Below, one piece after another: positions 56,534 to 64,000 of a stretch of DNA of 64,000 nucleotides. Position numbers and translations under genes: made by a program. The first letter of the stretch is position 1. Each line of letters starts with the position of its first letter. Under the pieces are notes generated by a model. That model ran no database searches. It saw only the letters and a program-made list of their open reading frames with translations, and was not told where the DNA came from. Source of the DNA: an uncultured Flaviramulus sp. (GTDB lineage Bacteria; Bacteroidota; Bacteroidia; Flavobacteriales; Flavobacteriaceae); NCBI GenBank assembly GCA_947495125.1, contig CANLXL010000003.1, positions 523,086 through 587,085 on the forward strand, read 5' to 3'.

Positions 56534-57529
56534 TCACAATGACTTCCTTAAAATTAAATCCGATGGATTTTCAATTTGTATCTCTTCTTTATTTATAATG
56601 AGTTGCGCCAGTCGTTCTCCCATACTATTAAAATCTGTTGATATTGTGGTGATCCCCTCTTCAACAATTTCCTTTAAGAGAGTGTCGTTATACGAAATAA
56701 TTCCAATATCCTTTCCAAGGAGTAACTGTTCTTTTTTTATTTTTTTAATAATACGCAATAATGTTTTATCATCAGGAACAATATAAATCTCGCCATTTGC
56801 AAGTAGTCTATTCTGTAAAGAATGAATGACCTCTCCCGAAATCCCATAATTATCAATAAACATGTTAAAGCCATCCAGCATACCTTGAGGTTGTTTATCA
56901 TTAAAAACTAAAACGAGTTTGTCGTATTTTTTTATGAGTAAAAGCCCTTTTGCCAAATTATTATAAATATCTTTTTCGAAGTTTTGATATAGCGCGGTAT
57001 ACTGAGATAATTGAGGATTGGTTTGGTCTAAAATGCATACCTTATCTTCAGGAAGGGTGCCAATTGCTAAAGAAGCGTTTTTTAAATTGGAAGGCATGAT
57101 CACGTAATAATTGTAATTTCCATGATTGTCATGTATCAATTTGCGAAAGACGTCATAATTAAAATGATGAAAAAAAATATCAACCTGAATCTTAGCACCA
57201 AGATTGTTTAAGAATGCATTATATAAATCTTCTTTAAATGAATTCAGTTCATCAAATAACAAGAAGATTTTCTGGATGGTGTCTGCTGAAGATGTCGATA
57301 CATAATATCCTTTTCCAACTATAGAATGAACAATACCTCGCATTTTAAGCTCGTTAAATGCGGCTAAAACAGTATCTCTTGAAAGTACATGCTTGTCTCT
57401 TAGGTAATTAATGGAAGGCAGTTGATCCCCTTTTCTTAAATCACCATTATTAATGGCATCTTCAATAGAGGTTACAATCTGTTTATATTTTGGAATACCA
57501 ATGTTTTCTTTTACTGAAACGATGCTCAT
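56534..57529 (-). CDS. GntR-family regulator with LacI-type ligand domain
   Basis: The 331-residue protein has a GntR winged helix (about 10-80, with QLPSINYLRDKHVLSRDTVLAAFNELKMRG as recognition region) and a C-terminal periplasmic-binding-type effector domain (about 85-331, with ISYNDTLLKEIVEEGITTISTDF), the layout of AraR. It probably represses the galactose operon and galM until a sugar binds. The operator is very likely the 36-bp palindrome 26 bp upstream of its own start. The ATG lies only 4 nt past a TAnnTTTG element, so its mRNA may have almost no leader. Confidence 0.93.
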   Translation of the reverse strand: MSIVSVKENIGIPKYKQIVTSIEDAINNGDLRKGDQLPSINYLRDKHVLSRDTVLAAFNELKMRGIVHSIVGKGYYVSTSSADTIQKIFLLFDELNSFKEDLYNAFLNNLGAKIQVDIFFHHFNYDVFRKLIHDNHGNYNYYVIMPSNLKNASLAIGTLPEDKVCILDQTNPQLSQYTALYQNFEKDIYNNLAKGLLLIKKYDKLVLVFNDKQPQGMLDGFNMFIDNYGISGEVIHSLQNRLLANGEIYIVPDDKTLLRIIKKIKKEQLLLGKDIGIISYNDTLLKEIVEEGITTISTDFNSMGERLAQLIINKEEIQIENPSDLILRKSL

Positions 57530-57533
57530 GGTG

Positions 57534-57564
57534 CAAATCTATTAATAAAAACAATAAAAACCAA
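57534..57564 (-). promoter_or_regulatory. Candidate promoter of the GntR/galactose operon
   Basis: On the - strand, TTG (57564-57562, inside the palindrome) and TAGATTTG (57541-57534) are 20 nt apart, matching the Bacteroidota sigma consensus TTG-N17-23-TAnnTTTG. The predicted transcription start falls at or next to the ATG at 57529. Confidence 0.6.
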
Positions 57565-57590
57565 ACTAGTAGCTACTAGTTTGGTTTTTA
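57555..57590. promoter_or_regulatory. 36-bp perfect palindrome, probable GntR operator
   Basis: Each 18-bp arm (TAAAAACCAAACTAGTAG and its exact complement) meets without a spacer between 57572 and 57573. The inner ACTAGTAGCTACTAGT core is of the size bound by AraR-like GntR dimers. It lies between the divergent regulator and galM genes, and its two outer TTTGG blocks serve as the -33 elements of both divergent promoters, so a bound repressor would cover both at once. Confidence 0.85.
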
Positions 57591-57610
57591 AAAAAATAAT
57601 GATATCTTTG
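57581..57610 (+). promoter_or_regulatory. Candidate galM promoter
   Basis: TTG at 57581-57583 (in the right arm of the palindrome), 19 nt, then TATCTTTG at 57603-57610, an exact match to the Bacteroidota consensus. The predicted start near 57616 leaves a leader of about 37 nt before the galM ATG. Confidence 0.7.
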
Positions 57611-57652
57611 TTAATGTAAATAATAGAACTATTTTGATAGACTGAATTTGGG

Positions 57653-58705
57653 ATGAAGCTGATTAATAAAGAGCATTTTGACAGGCAAATTAAAGGAAAA
57701 CAGGTTGGTTTGTTCACATTACAAAATAGCCATGGTATGACCTGTCAAATAACGAATTATGGTAGCAGAATAGTTAGTTTATGGGTGCCTGATAAAAATG
57801 GAGATTTTGATGATATTGTATTTGGATACCATTGTATTGATGAATACTTATCGTCCAACGGACAATACTATGGTGCGATTATTGGCAGATATGCCAATAG
57901 AATTGCCGATGGCAGATTTACATTAGAATCGAATACTTATACTTTATTCAGGAATGATGGATCAAATCACATACATGGAGGTGCAGAAGGGTTCAATAAC
58001 AAAATTTGGGAGGCCTACCAGCCGTCAAAAAATCAACTGGAATTAACATATCTATCCGAAGATAGAGAAGAGGGTTATCCTGGTAATTTGGGCGTAAAAG
58101 TCGTCTATGAACTTGATGAAGATAACGGTTTGCAAATATCATATTCAGCGACAACAGATAAACTGACACATGTCAATCTTACAAATCATTCCTTTTTCAA
58201 TCTTAGAGGTATTTGTGAAGATTCTATTATCCATCATCTTATTCAAATACATGCTAGGACATATACGGCATTAGGAGAAGATGGTATTCCAACAGGAGAA
58301 ATTTATTCCGTAGAAAACTCGCCATTGGATTTTACGCAATTGGAACCCATAGGAAAATATATTGATGATCATCACGAACAAATAGAAAGAGGTCATGGAT
58401 ATGACCATAATTATATTATTGAAGGAACCGGATTAAGGCTTGCGGCCAGAGTTGAAGAACCTATTTCAGGAAGAGTTATGGAAGTGATAACTACAGAACC
58501 GGGAATGCAGTTTTATACCAGTAACTTTTTAGATGGATCTGATATTGGTAAAAATGGTGTCCCCTTTGGCTACAGAGGATCTTTTTGTCTTGAAACACAA
58601 CATTTCCCGAACACTCCTAACGAATCCCATTTTCCGTCAACGGTATTACATCCAAATGACACCTATACGTCAACGTGTATCTATAAATTTAGTGTAAATG
58701 AATAG
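57653..58705 (+). CDS. galM: Aldose 1-epimerase (galactose mutarotase)
   Basis: This 350-residue enzyme interconverts the alpha and beta anomers of galactose, supplying the form galactokinase uses. Catalytic residues by family position are His108 in SNHIHGG, His179 in THVNLTNHSFFNL (general acid) and Glu314 in CLETQHFPNTPN (general base); Arg83 in RYANRIA and Asp251 in GYDHNY are the usual substrate contacts. No signal peptide is visible, so it is cytoplasmic. It is divergent from the rest of the galactose genes but shares their operator. Confidence 0.95.
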   Translation: MKLINKEHFDRQIKGKQVGLFTLQNSHGMTCQITNYGSRIVSLWVPDKNGDFDDIVFGYHCIDEYLSSNGQYYGAIIGRYANRIADGRFTLESNTYTLFRNDGSNHIHGGAEGFNNKIWEAYQPSKNQLELTYLSEDREEGYPGNLGVKVVYELDEDNGLQISYSATTDKLTHVNLTNHSFFNLRGICEDSIIHHLIQIHARTYTALGEDGIPTGEIYSVENSPLDFTQLEPIGKYIDDHHEQIERGHGYDHNYIIEGTGLRLAARVEEPISGRVMEVITTEPGMQFYTSNFLDGSDIGKNGVPFGYRGSFCLETQHFPNTPNESHFPSTVLHPNDTYTSTCIYKFSVNE

Positions 58706-58714
58706 CCTTAAGAG

Positions 58715-59065
58715 CTAAAGAATGACTTGTTTTACAAGTTCAATATTCTTTTTAGAATTTCCAATAAAAATAGCGTCGTCTATGATAAAAACAGGGCGGC
58801 TTAAAAACGTATAATGCTCTAAAATATAATGTTTATAATCACGCTCTTCTAGCGTTTGATTTTTCAAATCCATTTCTTTATAGAGTTTAGAACGTTTGCT
58901 GAAAAGCGCTTCATAACTGCCCGAAAGAGTTTTCATCTCTTCAAGTTGTTTGACGGTTATGGGTTCCGTTTTTATGTCTTGTAAAACATAATCTGAAGAC
59001 AGATTAAGGTCTTTCAAAATCCGAATACAAGTACTACATGTTTTTAAGTAATAAACTTTTTTCAT
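58715..59065 (-). CDS. ArsC/Spx-like thioredoxin-fold protein
   Basis: A 116-residue cytoplasmic protein of the ArsC family. It has an N-terminal CxxC (Cys10-Ser-Thr-Cys13) after a short strand, and the conserved Arg-Pro in FLSRPVFIIDDAIFIG (Arg90-Pro91) where family members hold arsenate or a thiol partner. The middle is helical and charged. True arsenate reductases and the YffB/Spx branches both match this outline, so arsenate reduction is only one possibility. No arsenic genes are nearby. Confidence 0.8.
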   Translation of the reverse strand: MKKVYYLKTCSTCIRILKDLNLSSDYVLQDIKTEPITVKQLEEMKTLSGSYEALFSKRSKLYKEMDLKNQTLEERDYKHYILEHYTFLSRPVFIIDDAIFIGNSKKNIELVKQVIL

Positions 59066-59128
59066 AGTTTGAATTATTTAGAACAAAATAAAGATAATTA
59101 TATCATTTAAAACTATATTTATCGAAAA

Positions 59129-59602
59129 ATGAACAGCATGAATTTTGCATTTGAAGTACTCCCAAAAACACGTCATTTTTTCAATCATTTAATTGAAAAA
59201 ACCAAGATTGAGGATTTAAATAAAATACCAAAGGGCTTTAATAATAATATAATTTGGAATATAGGCCATATTGTAGTTACAGAACAACTGTTAGTTTATA
59301 GATTATCTGGCCTTCCCATGATGGTAAATGACACTTTAGTTGAAAAGTATAAAAAAGGAACCAAACCTGAGGGACCAATATCTCAGAATGAAGTTGATGA
59401 CATAAAATCTCTATTATTTTCAACCATTGAAAGAACGAAGGAAGATTATATAAATGCGGCGTTTGATAGCTATCAGCAATATACCGTTTCTACCACAGGA
59501 AATACCTTATCAAATGTTGATGATGCGTTGGATTTTGTGCACTTTCATGAAGGGATACATTTCGGTTATGTTCTGGCCCAGCTAAAAGCCCTTAACAACT
59601 AA
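59129..59602 (+). CDS. DinB-like metal-binding four-helix protein
   Basis: The 157-residue soluble protein fits the DinB/YfiT-type helical bundle. His47 (IWNIGHIVVTEQ) and the pair His140/His144 (HFHEGIHFGYVLAQ) are spaced as the usual metal-binding His triad. Members act as thiol-dependent transferases or have unknown roles. The start at 59129 (MNSMNF) could also be the ATG at 59138. Its last 21 nt overlap the end of the convergent lipoprotein gene. Confidence 0.8.
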   Translation: MNSMNFAFEVLPKTRHFFNHLIEKTKIEDLNKIPKGFNNNIIWNIGHIVVTEQLLVYRLSGLPMMVNDTLVEKYKKGTKPEGPISQNEVDDIKSLLFSTIERTKEDYINAAFDSYQQYTVSTTGNTLSNVDDALDFVHFHEGIHFGYVLAQLKALNN

Positions 59603-60301
59603 AAAGGGGTTGGTTTCGCTGTAGGGAATGGTAAATTCAATGATTCCGGTAGAATGAGGTGCAATGTCATAGCTGTTGTATAACAAAATAATACCTTCAT
59701 CGTTGTAGGCAATATTTCCGGGTAATTCAAAATCTTTAGATTCAAGAAAGACATCTTTTTCTTTGATACTTTTTTCAAAGTAAGGTTGCGCCATTTTTTT
59801 AAATTCATCAACGCTTTCAAATAGATCAGTATTTGAAATTAGTCGCCCTGTAGACGCTTCAAAATTCTTAAAAGAGATGTTTAAATTACCGTGAGCCCCA
59901 CCGGTATTAATATAAGAGGTTATGGCCATACTTATAATACTTGGTGATTTATACATGACTTCACCATCAATTTGAGCTTCCCATGGCTGAGTAGTATCGG
60001 GAAAATCAGCAATAAAGTGTTCATATTCGTTGTTAAAAATGTTAATGCTTTCTTCTATAGATTTAGGAGTCTCTTTTTCAGTATCACCAATGGATAGCGA
60101 AACCATCACGATGTCTCTAATCTCATTATTGATGGAGGAAGTAATTTGACTCACTCCATGGGCTATTGGGATATTGATTTCAACCAGTCTGTTGTTTTTG
60201 GTGGTAATTGTCGCCTCCTGAAAGCTAATGGTGGTATCATTTTCACAGGAAAACAAGAGGGCCAGTGAACAAAAAATTATTAGAAATCTTTTAAGGTACA
60301 T
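59582..60301 (-). CDS. DUF3298/DUF4163-like lipoprotein
   Basis: The 239-residue precursor has a lipoprotein signal (LLFSC, lipidated Cys19). The mature part shows an N-terminal DUF4163-like region and a DUF3298-like domain with NTGGAHGNLNISFKNF and a C-terminal block IAYNDEGIILLYNSYDIAP, all typical of this periplasmic family, whose biochemical role is unknown. The gene is divergent from the PLP enzyme and convergent with the DinB-like gene, with a 21-nt coding overlap at the 3' ends. Confidence 0.8.
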   Translation of the reverse strand: MYLKRFLIIFCSLALLFSCENDTTISFQEATITTKNNRLVEINIPIAHGVSQITSSINNEIRDIVMVSLSIGDTEKETPKSIEESINIFNNEYEHFIADFPDTTQPWEAQIDGEVMYKSPSIISMAITSYINTGGAHGNLNISFKNFEASTGRLISNTDLFESVDEFKKMAQPYFEKSIKEKDVFLESKDFELPGNIAYNDEGIILLYNSYDIAPHSTGIIEFTIPYSETNPFLVVKGF

Positions 60302-60340
60302 AACATTGTCGGTTTGATAACCTAAAGGTAAATATTGCGT

Positions 60341-60370
60341 TTGAATACAACGAATTAAAACCTACATTTG
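60341..60370 (+). promoter_or_regulatory. Candidate promoter of the PLP enzyme gene
   Basis: TTG at 60341-60343, 19 nt, then TACATTTG at 60363-60370, an exact fit to the Bacteroidota consensus. The predicted start near 60376 gives a leader of about 48 nt. No riboswitch-like structure is evident in it. Confidence 0.65.
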
Positions 60371-60423
60371 TATAGAAATAGTTTAATAAGTACTTGGCTT
60401 GAATTAAAATAAGACATTATCAG

Positions 60424-61563
60424 ATGAAATTTAATACTAAAGTAATACATGGTGGGCAGGAACATGATCCAGCCTATGGAGCCGTAATGCCTCCCATATA
60501 TCAAACATCAACTTATGCTCAAACAACTCCCGGAGGACATAAAGGGTATGAGTATTCCAGAACGCATAACCCTACCAGAAATGCTTTAGAAAATGCTTTG
60601 GCGAGTATCGAGAATGGTAACTATGGCTTGGCATTTGGTTCGGGTCTTGCCGCGATAGATGCTATTATGAAACTTTTAAAGCCCGGAGATGAGGTTATTT
60701 CAACCAATGATTTATATGGAGGTTCTTTTAGGCTATTCACTAAAATATATGAAGGTTTTGGCATAAAATTCCATTTTATTGGGATGGATCAAGCTTCAAA
60801 TATTGAAGCTTATGTGACAAACAAAACAAAGCTGATTTGGGTTGAAACACCTACCAATCCAATGATGAACATTATTGATATTAAAGCGGTTTCGGAGATA
60901 TCGAAGAAGCATAATGTACTACTTGCGGTTGATAACACTTTTGCGACACCGTATTTACAAAAGCCGCTAGATTTAGGAGCAGATATTGTGATGCACTCAG
61001 CTACAAAGTACCTGGGCGGTCATAGCGATGTGGTTATGGGAGCCTTAATTGTTGAAGACAAGAATTTAGCAGATAGGCTATATTTTATTCAAAATGCCAG
61101 TGGTGCAATTTGCGGGCCACAGGACAGCTTTTTAGTTTTAAGAGGGATCAAGACCTTACATATAAGAATGCAACGTCATTGTGAAAATGGGAAAGCTATA
61201 GCAGAATTTTTAGTAAATCACCCGAAAATTGAAAATGTATATTGGCCTGGATTTGAAAATCACCCGAATCATAGCATCGCTAAATCTCAAATGAAAGATT
61301 TTGGAGGCATGATATCATTTACAACCAAGGATAACAATTATGACGCAGCCATTAAAATCGTAGAGCGCTTAAAAGTGTTTACTTTGGCCGAATCATTAGG
61401 AGGCATAGAGTCTCTTTCAGGACATCCGGCAAGCATGACGCATGCGAGTATTCCAAAAGAAGAAAGAGAGAAAGTAGGCGTTGTTGATTCCTTAATCAGG
61501 TTAAGTGTGGGTATTGAAGATGTTGAGGATTTAATTGCTGATTTAAATCAGGCAATAGGTTAG
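60424..61563 (+). CDS. Cystathionine gamma-synthase/lyase-type PLP enzyme
   Basis: This 379-residue enzyme belongs to the Cys/Met metabolism PLP family. The cofactor Lys is K195 in SATKYLGGHSD, and D170 (AVDNTFATPYLQ) pairs with the pyridine nitrogen. YEYSRTHNPTRNALE (42-56) and GSGLAAIDA hold the phosphate and neighbouring-subunit contacts. The C-terminal AESLGGIESLSGHPASMTHASIP motif is typical of cystathionine gamma-synthase (MetB) and cystathionine gamma-lyase. Which of the two reactions dominates cannot be told by reading alone. No neighbour clarifies the pathway. Confidence 0.93.
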   Translation: MKFNTKVIHGGQEHDPAYGAVMPPIYQTSTYAQTTPGGHKGYEYSRTHNPTRNALENALASIENGNYGLAFGSGLAAIDAIMKLLKPGDEVISTNDLYGGSFRLFTKIYEGFGIKFHFIGMDQASNIEAYVTNKTKLIWVETPTNPMMNIIDIKAVSEISKKHNVLLAVDNTFATPYLQKPLDLGADIVMHSATKYLGGHSDVVMGALIVEDKNLADRLYFIQNASGAICGPQDSFLVLRGIKTLHIRMQRHCENGKAIAEFLVNHPKIENVYWPGFENHPNHSIAKSQMKDFGGMISFTTKDNNYDAAIKIVERLKVFTLAESLGGIESLSGHPASMTHASIPKEEREKVGVVDSLIRLSVGIEDVEDLIADLNQAIG

Positions 61564-61575
61564 AGATAGAATTAA

Positions 61576-62379
61576 TTAATCTAAATAGTAAATATAACCT
61601 ACATTAACCCATAAAAGCCAATCGTTAAATTTATTATAGCTTAACTGGTGGTTGAGACCATCAACCCAATCACTAAAGTAGTATTGCCAACGCACGTCTA
61701 GCATCAAATCGGCAAGCTTGTTTAATTTATATCTTACACCAACACTGGATACGATAGACCAGGTGTCCCCCGGTGAGGCATCCACAGATCCTGGATCCCA
61801 GTACTCATAAAAGTTTGTCGGATCCAGCACGTTTCCAACAGCATCTGGATTTGGATTAGCGTATGTGGTACTTACTTCCGGAGTAAAAGAAGTATAATGA
61901 ATCCCTAAACTAACAAAAGGAGCAAATCGATAACTAAATGCCTGAAAATCTCTTATACTTAATGGGAAAAACTCTAGCTGAGTACCTATATCTAAGTTTT
62001 TAGCAACACCGCTATGTCCTCTAAGTTTGTCCGCATTTGGAGTTGTCCTGTTGGGATTAACCCATTCACCATGATGTTCCAATTGGGTTCTATTCCAGGA
62101 AATTTCATTTCTTAATTTAAAATGATCATTAAAATAGGTGTCGGTGGTGTAACAATTACAATCTGCGCGGTAAGAGAAATTTAAATAGTGAACAATGCCA
62201 AAACCGAAACCAGAATTACCAAAGTTAGTTTCTTCACTATTTCTGCTTCCATAATCTGAACGAAACTCAGTAGGACCAAAAATAGCTCCAATTTCATGAG
62301 AAAACCCTAGCTGAGAGTAGGCGATTTGGGTAATAACAAACAAACAAAAAGTAGAAGCTAAATGTTTTAAGCTAGGCAT
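61576..62379 (-). CDS. Outer-membrane beta-barrel protein, unknown role
   Basis: The 267-residue precursor starts with a signal peptide (to IAYSQ, about residue 22). The rest is a series of alternating amphipathic strands rich in aromatic residues and Gly/Asn turns (for example GFGFGIVHYLNFSYRAD, FVSLGIHYTSF, LMLDVRWQYYFSDW), ending LLWVNVGYIYYLD, the C-terminal aromatic pattern of outer-membrane barrels. It contains a Cys pair (CNCY) in a predicted loop. No enzymatic motif is seen; it may be a small porin-like or structural barrel. It is convergent with the PLP enzyme (12 nt between their ends). Confidence 0.75.
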   Translation of the reverse strand: MPSLKHLASTFCLFVITQIAYSQLGFSHEIGAIFGPTEFRSDYGSRNSEETNFGNSGFGFGIVHYLNFSYRADCNCYTTDTYFNDHFKLRNEISWNRTQLEHHGEWVNPNRTTPNADKLRGHSGVAKNLDIGTQLEFFPLSIRDFQAFSYRFAPFVSLGIHYTSFTPEVSTTYANPNPDAVGNVLDPTNFYEYWDPGSVDASPGDTWSIVSSVGVRYKLNKLADLMLDVRWQYYFSDWVDGLNHQLSYNKFNDWLLWVNVGYIYYLD

Positions 62380-62413
62380 AATAAAGTTTTGTTTTTTAGG
62401 GCATTATTAATAA

Positions 62414-62443
62414 CAAATATATAAAAACTCGACTAACAAACAA
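62414..62443 (-). promoter_or_regulatory. Candidate promoter of the outer-membrane barrel gene
   Basis: On the - strand, TTG (62443-62441), 19 nt, then TATATTTG (62421-62414), an exact fit to the Bacteroidota consensus. The predicted start is near 62408, about 30 nt before the ATG. Confidence 0.65.
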
Positions 62444-62524
62444 ATATTTCTAGAATTCACGGTATAACTTGAAATTATTTATTGCGAATATCAAAAAAAA
62501 AGAACATAATTTTTACAGATAACG

Positions 62525-62532
62525 TATATTTG
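62525..62532 (+). promoter_or_regulatory. Candidate -7 element of gdhA promoter
   Basis: TATATTTG matches TAnnTTTG and lies 35 nt before the gdhA ATG, but no TTG is found at the proper distance upstream, so this may be a promoter needing an activator or a chance match. Confidence 0.45.
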
Positions 62533-62567
62533 CGCTGTTAAATTATAAATAACTCAATTTTTATTAA

Positions 62568-63911
62568 ATGAAAAGCATAGTTGATTCATTTTTAGACCTT
62601 GTAAAAGAACGTAATGGCAACGAACCAGAGTTCATACAAGCGGTAGAGGAAGTAGCAGAAACTGTTATCCCTTACATTGTTAAAAACGATATTTATCATG
62701 GTAAAAACATCTTGTTGAGAATGGTTGAACCGGAGCGCGTTGTAAGCTTTAGAGTCTGTTGGGTAGACGATACCGGTGAAATTCAAGTGAACAGAGGCTA
62801 TAGAGTACAAATGAACTCTGCTATTGGCCCTTACAAAGGCGGGTTAAGATTCCATCCAACGGTTAACATGAGTATTTTAAAGTTTTTAGCCTTTGAGCAG
62901 GTATTTAAAAACAGCTTAACCACATTACCGATGGGTGGTGGAAAAGGTGGGAGTGATTTCGATCCAAAGGGGAAGAGCGATAACGAAATTATGCGTTTTT
63001 GCCATTCGTTTATGACTGAACTTTGCAGGCATATTGGTCCGAATACAGATGTTCCAGCTGGAGATATAGGTGTTGGAGGTAGAGAAATCGGTTTCCTGTT
63101 TGGCATGTATAAAAAACTAAGAAACGAATTTACAGGTGTTTTAACTGGAAAAGGAATGTCTTGGGGCGGATCTCTTATCAGGCCGGAAGCAACAGGTTAT
63201 GGCACGGTATATTTTGCTCAAAGTATGCTGCAAACCAGAGAAGATAGTTTTGAAGGAAAGAACGTTGTTATTTCAGGTTCGGGGAATGTGGCACAGTATG
63301 CTGCGGAAAAAGTTATCCAATTAGGCGGCAAGGTGCTAACCCTTTCTGATTCTTCAGGATATATTTATGATGCCGATGGGATTAATGCTGAAAAATTAGC
63401 GTTTGTTATGGAGCTTAAAAATGTTAAACGAGGACGAATAAGTGAATATTTAGAAACTTATCCAAATGCCGAGTTTGTTCAAGGAAAAACACCTTGGGGG
63501 ATCGCATGTGATATTGCTTTACCATGTGCAACCCAAAATGAATTAAATGAAGACGATGCCAATACACTTATAAATAACGGTTGTATGTGTGTTAGTGAAG
63601 GTGCCAATATGCCTTCTACTAAAGAAGCTATAACTATTTTTCATAAAGCCAAGATATTATTCGCTCCTGGAAAGGCATCTAATGCCGGGGGTGTTGCAAC
63701 ATCTGGTTTAGAAATGACTCAGAACTCTTTGAGATACAAATGGACCAGAGAAGAAGTGGATGAAAAATTGAAAGACATTATGACCAATATTCATGATTCC
63801 TGTATCGAATACGGAAAAGAGGACGATGGTTACATCGATTATGTTAAAGGCGCAAATATCGCAGGATTTGTTAAAGTAGCAGACGCGATGTTGGCACAGG
63901 GCGTTGTATAA
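62568..63911 (+). CDS. gdhA: NADP-type glutamate dehydrogenase
   Basis: The 447-residue cytoplasmic enzyme makes glutamate from 2-oxoglutarate and ammonia. The substrate pocket is seen as YKGGLRFHP (Lys90), KNSLTTLPMGGGKGGSDFDPKG (catalytic Lys126) and TDVPAGDIGVGGREIG (Asp166). The nucleotide-binding turn is GSGNVAQYAAE (from 237). The following LTLSDSSG has Ser where NAD enzymes often have an acidic residue, in line with NADP use. Length matches the hexameric small-subunit GdhA class. The 89 nt after its stop, to the window end, hold nothing that I can assign. Confidence 0.96.
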   Translation: MKSIVDSFLDLVKERNGNEPEFIQAVEEVAETVIPYIVKNDIYHGKNILLRMVEPERVVSFRVCWVDDTGEIQVNRGYRVQMNSAIGPYKGGLRFHPTVNMSILKFLAFEQVFKNSLTTLPMGGGKGGSDFDPKGKSDNEIMRFCHSFMTELCRHIGPNTDVPAGDIGVGGREIGFLFGMYKKLRNEFTGVLTGKGMSWGGSLIRPEATGYGTVYFAQSMLQTREDSFEGKNVVISGSGNVAQYAAEKVIQLGGKVLTLSDSSGYIYDADGINAEKLAFVMELKNVKRGRISEYLETYPNAEFVQGKTPWGIACDIALPCATQNELNEDDANTLINNGCMCVSEGANMPSTKEAITIFHKAKILFAPGKASNAGGVATSGLEMTQNSLRYKWTREEVDEKLKDIMTNIHDSCIEYGKEDDGYIDYVKGANIAGFVKVADAMLAQGVV

Positions 63912-64000
63912 TAAAAATACTTTTGTCTAGTCCTAAATAACCGATACATATTATTAAAGGATTAAATTTATTAATTAAAGCTGAACAATCATATGATTGT

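Noticed and set aside
63918..63925. TACTTTTG after gdhA as a promoter for a gene beyond the window
   Set aside because: No TTG lies at the right distance upstream and no start codon follows within the window.

Overview
The window reads as a chromosomal segment of a member of the Bacteroidota, most likely a marine-type Flavobacteriaceae. Supporting signs are an AT-rich sequence, a FecR/SusC/SusD cluster with an STN-domain receptor, little Shine-Dalgarno signal, and several promoters of the Bacteroidota type (TTG, 19-20 nt, TAnnTTTG). No tRNA, rRNA, CRISPR array or transposase was seen.

Layout. (1) 1-7098, + strand: the 3' part of a FecR anti-sigma factor, a SusC-type TonB-dependent receptor with an STN domain, a SusD-like lipoprotein, and a DUF4369/TlpA-type thioredoxin lipoprotein. 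(2) 7099-7412: a 314-bp convergent spacer with a palindrome-rich repeat and a bidirectional terminator. (3) 7413-10809, - strand: a small secreted protein of unknown function, then an NtrY-like histidine kinase overlapping an NtrC-type response regulator. (4) 11013-52622, + strand: a giant exporter locus of about 41.6 kb. It holds one periplasmic adaptor (HlyD/MacA type), a secreted head-GIN-like protein, one ABC ATPase, fourteen MacB/FtsX-type permeases in a row (an orphan 65-residue FecR N-terminal fragment lies between the second and third), a second diverged ATPase, a fifteenth permease and a TolC-type outer membrane channel. (5) 52716-58705: a Leloir galactose cluster (galT, galK, Na+/sugar symporter, GntR regulator) diverging from galM across a perfect 36-bp palindrome. 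(6) 58715-64000: housekeeping and unknown genes, namely an ArsC-like thiol protein, a DinB-like protein, a DUF3298-like lipoprotein, a cystathionine gamma-synthase-type PLP enzyme, an outer-membrane barrel and NADP-type glutamate dehydrogenase.

The centrepiece is region 4. Each roughly 790-830-residue permease consists of two MacB membrane halves fused in tandem (TM-periplasmic-3TM, twice), so one polypeptide can stand in for a MacB dimer. Fifteen such permeases, each with its own periplasmic domains, share one adaptor, one outer-membrane channel and two non-identical ATPases. The likely picture is a tripartite export machine with interchangeable substrate-recognition subunits, controlled by the divergently encoded two-component system. 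The array shows how it grew: a 348-bp perfectly identical tract between two neighbours, re-used junctions and leader sequences, and a leftover 3'-end fragment beside one atypical member. Substrates cannot be deduced from the sequence; by analogy with MacB and related systems, peptides, antibiotics, lipoproteins or envelope signals are candidates.
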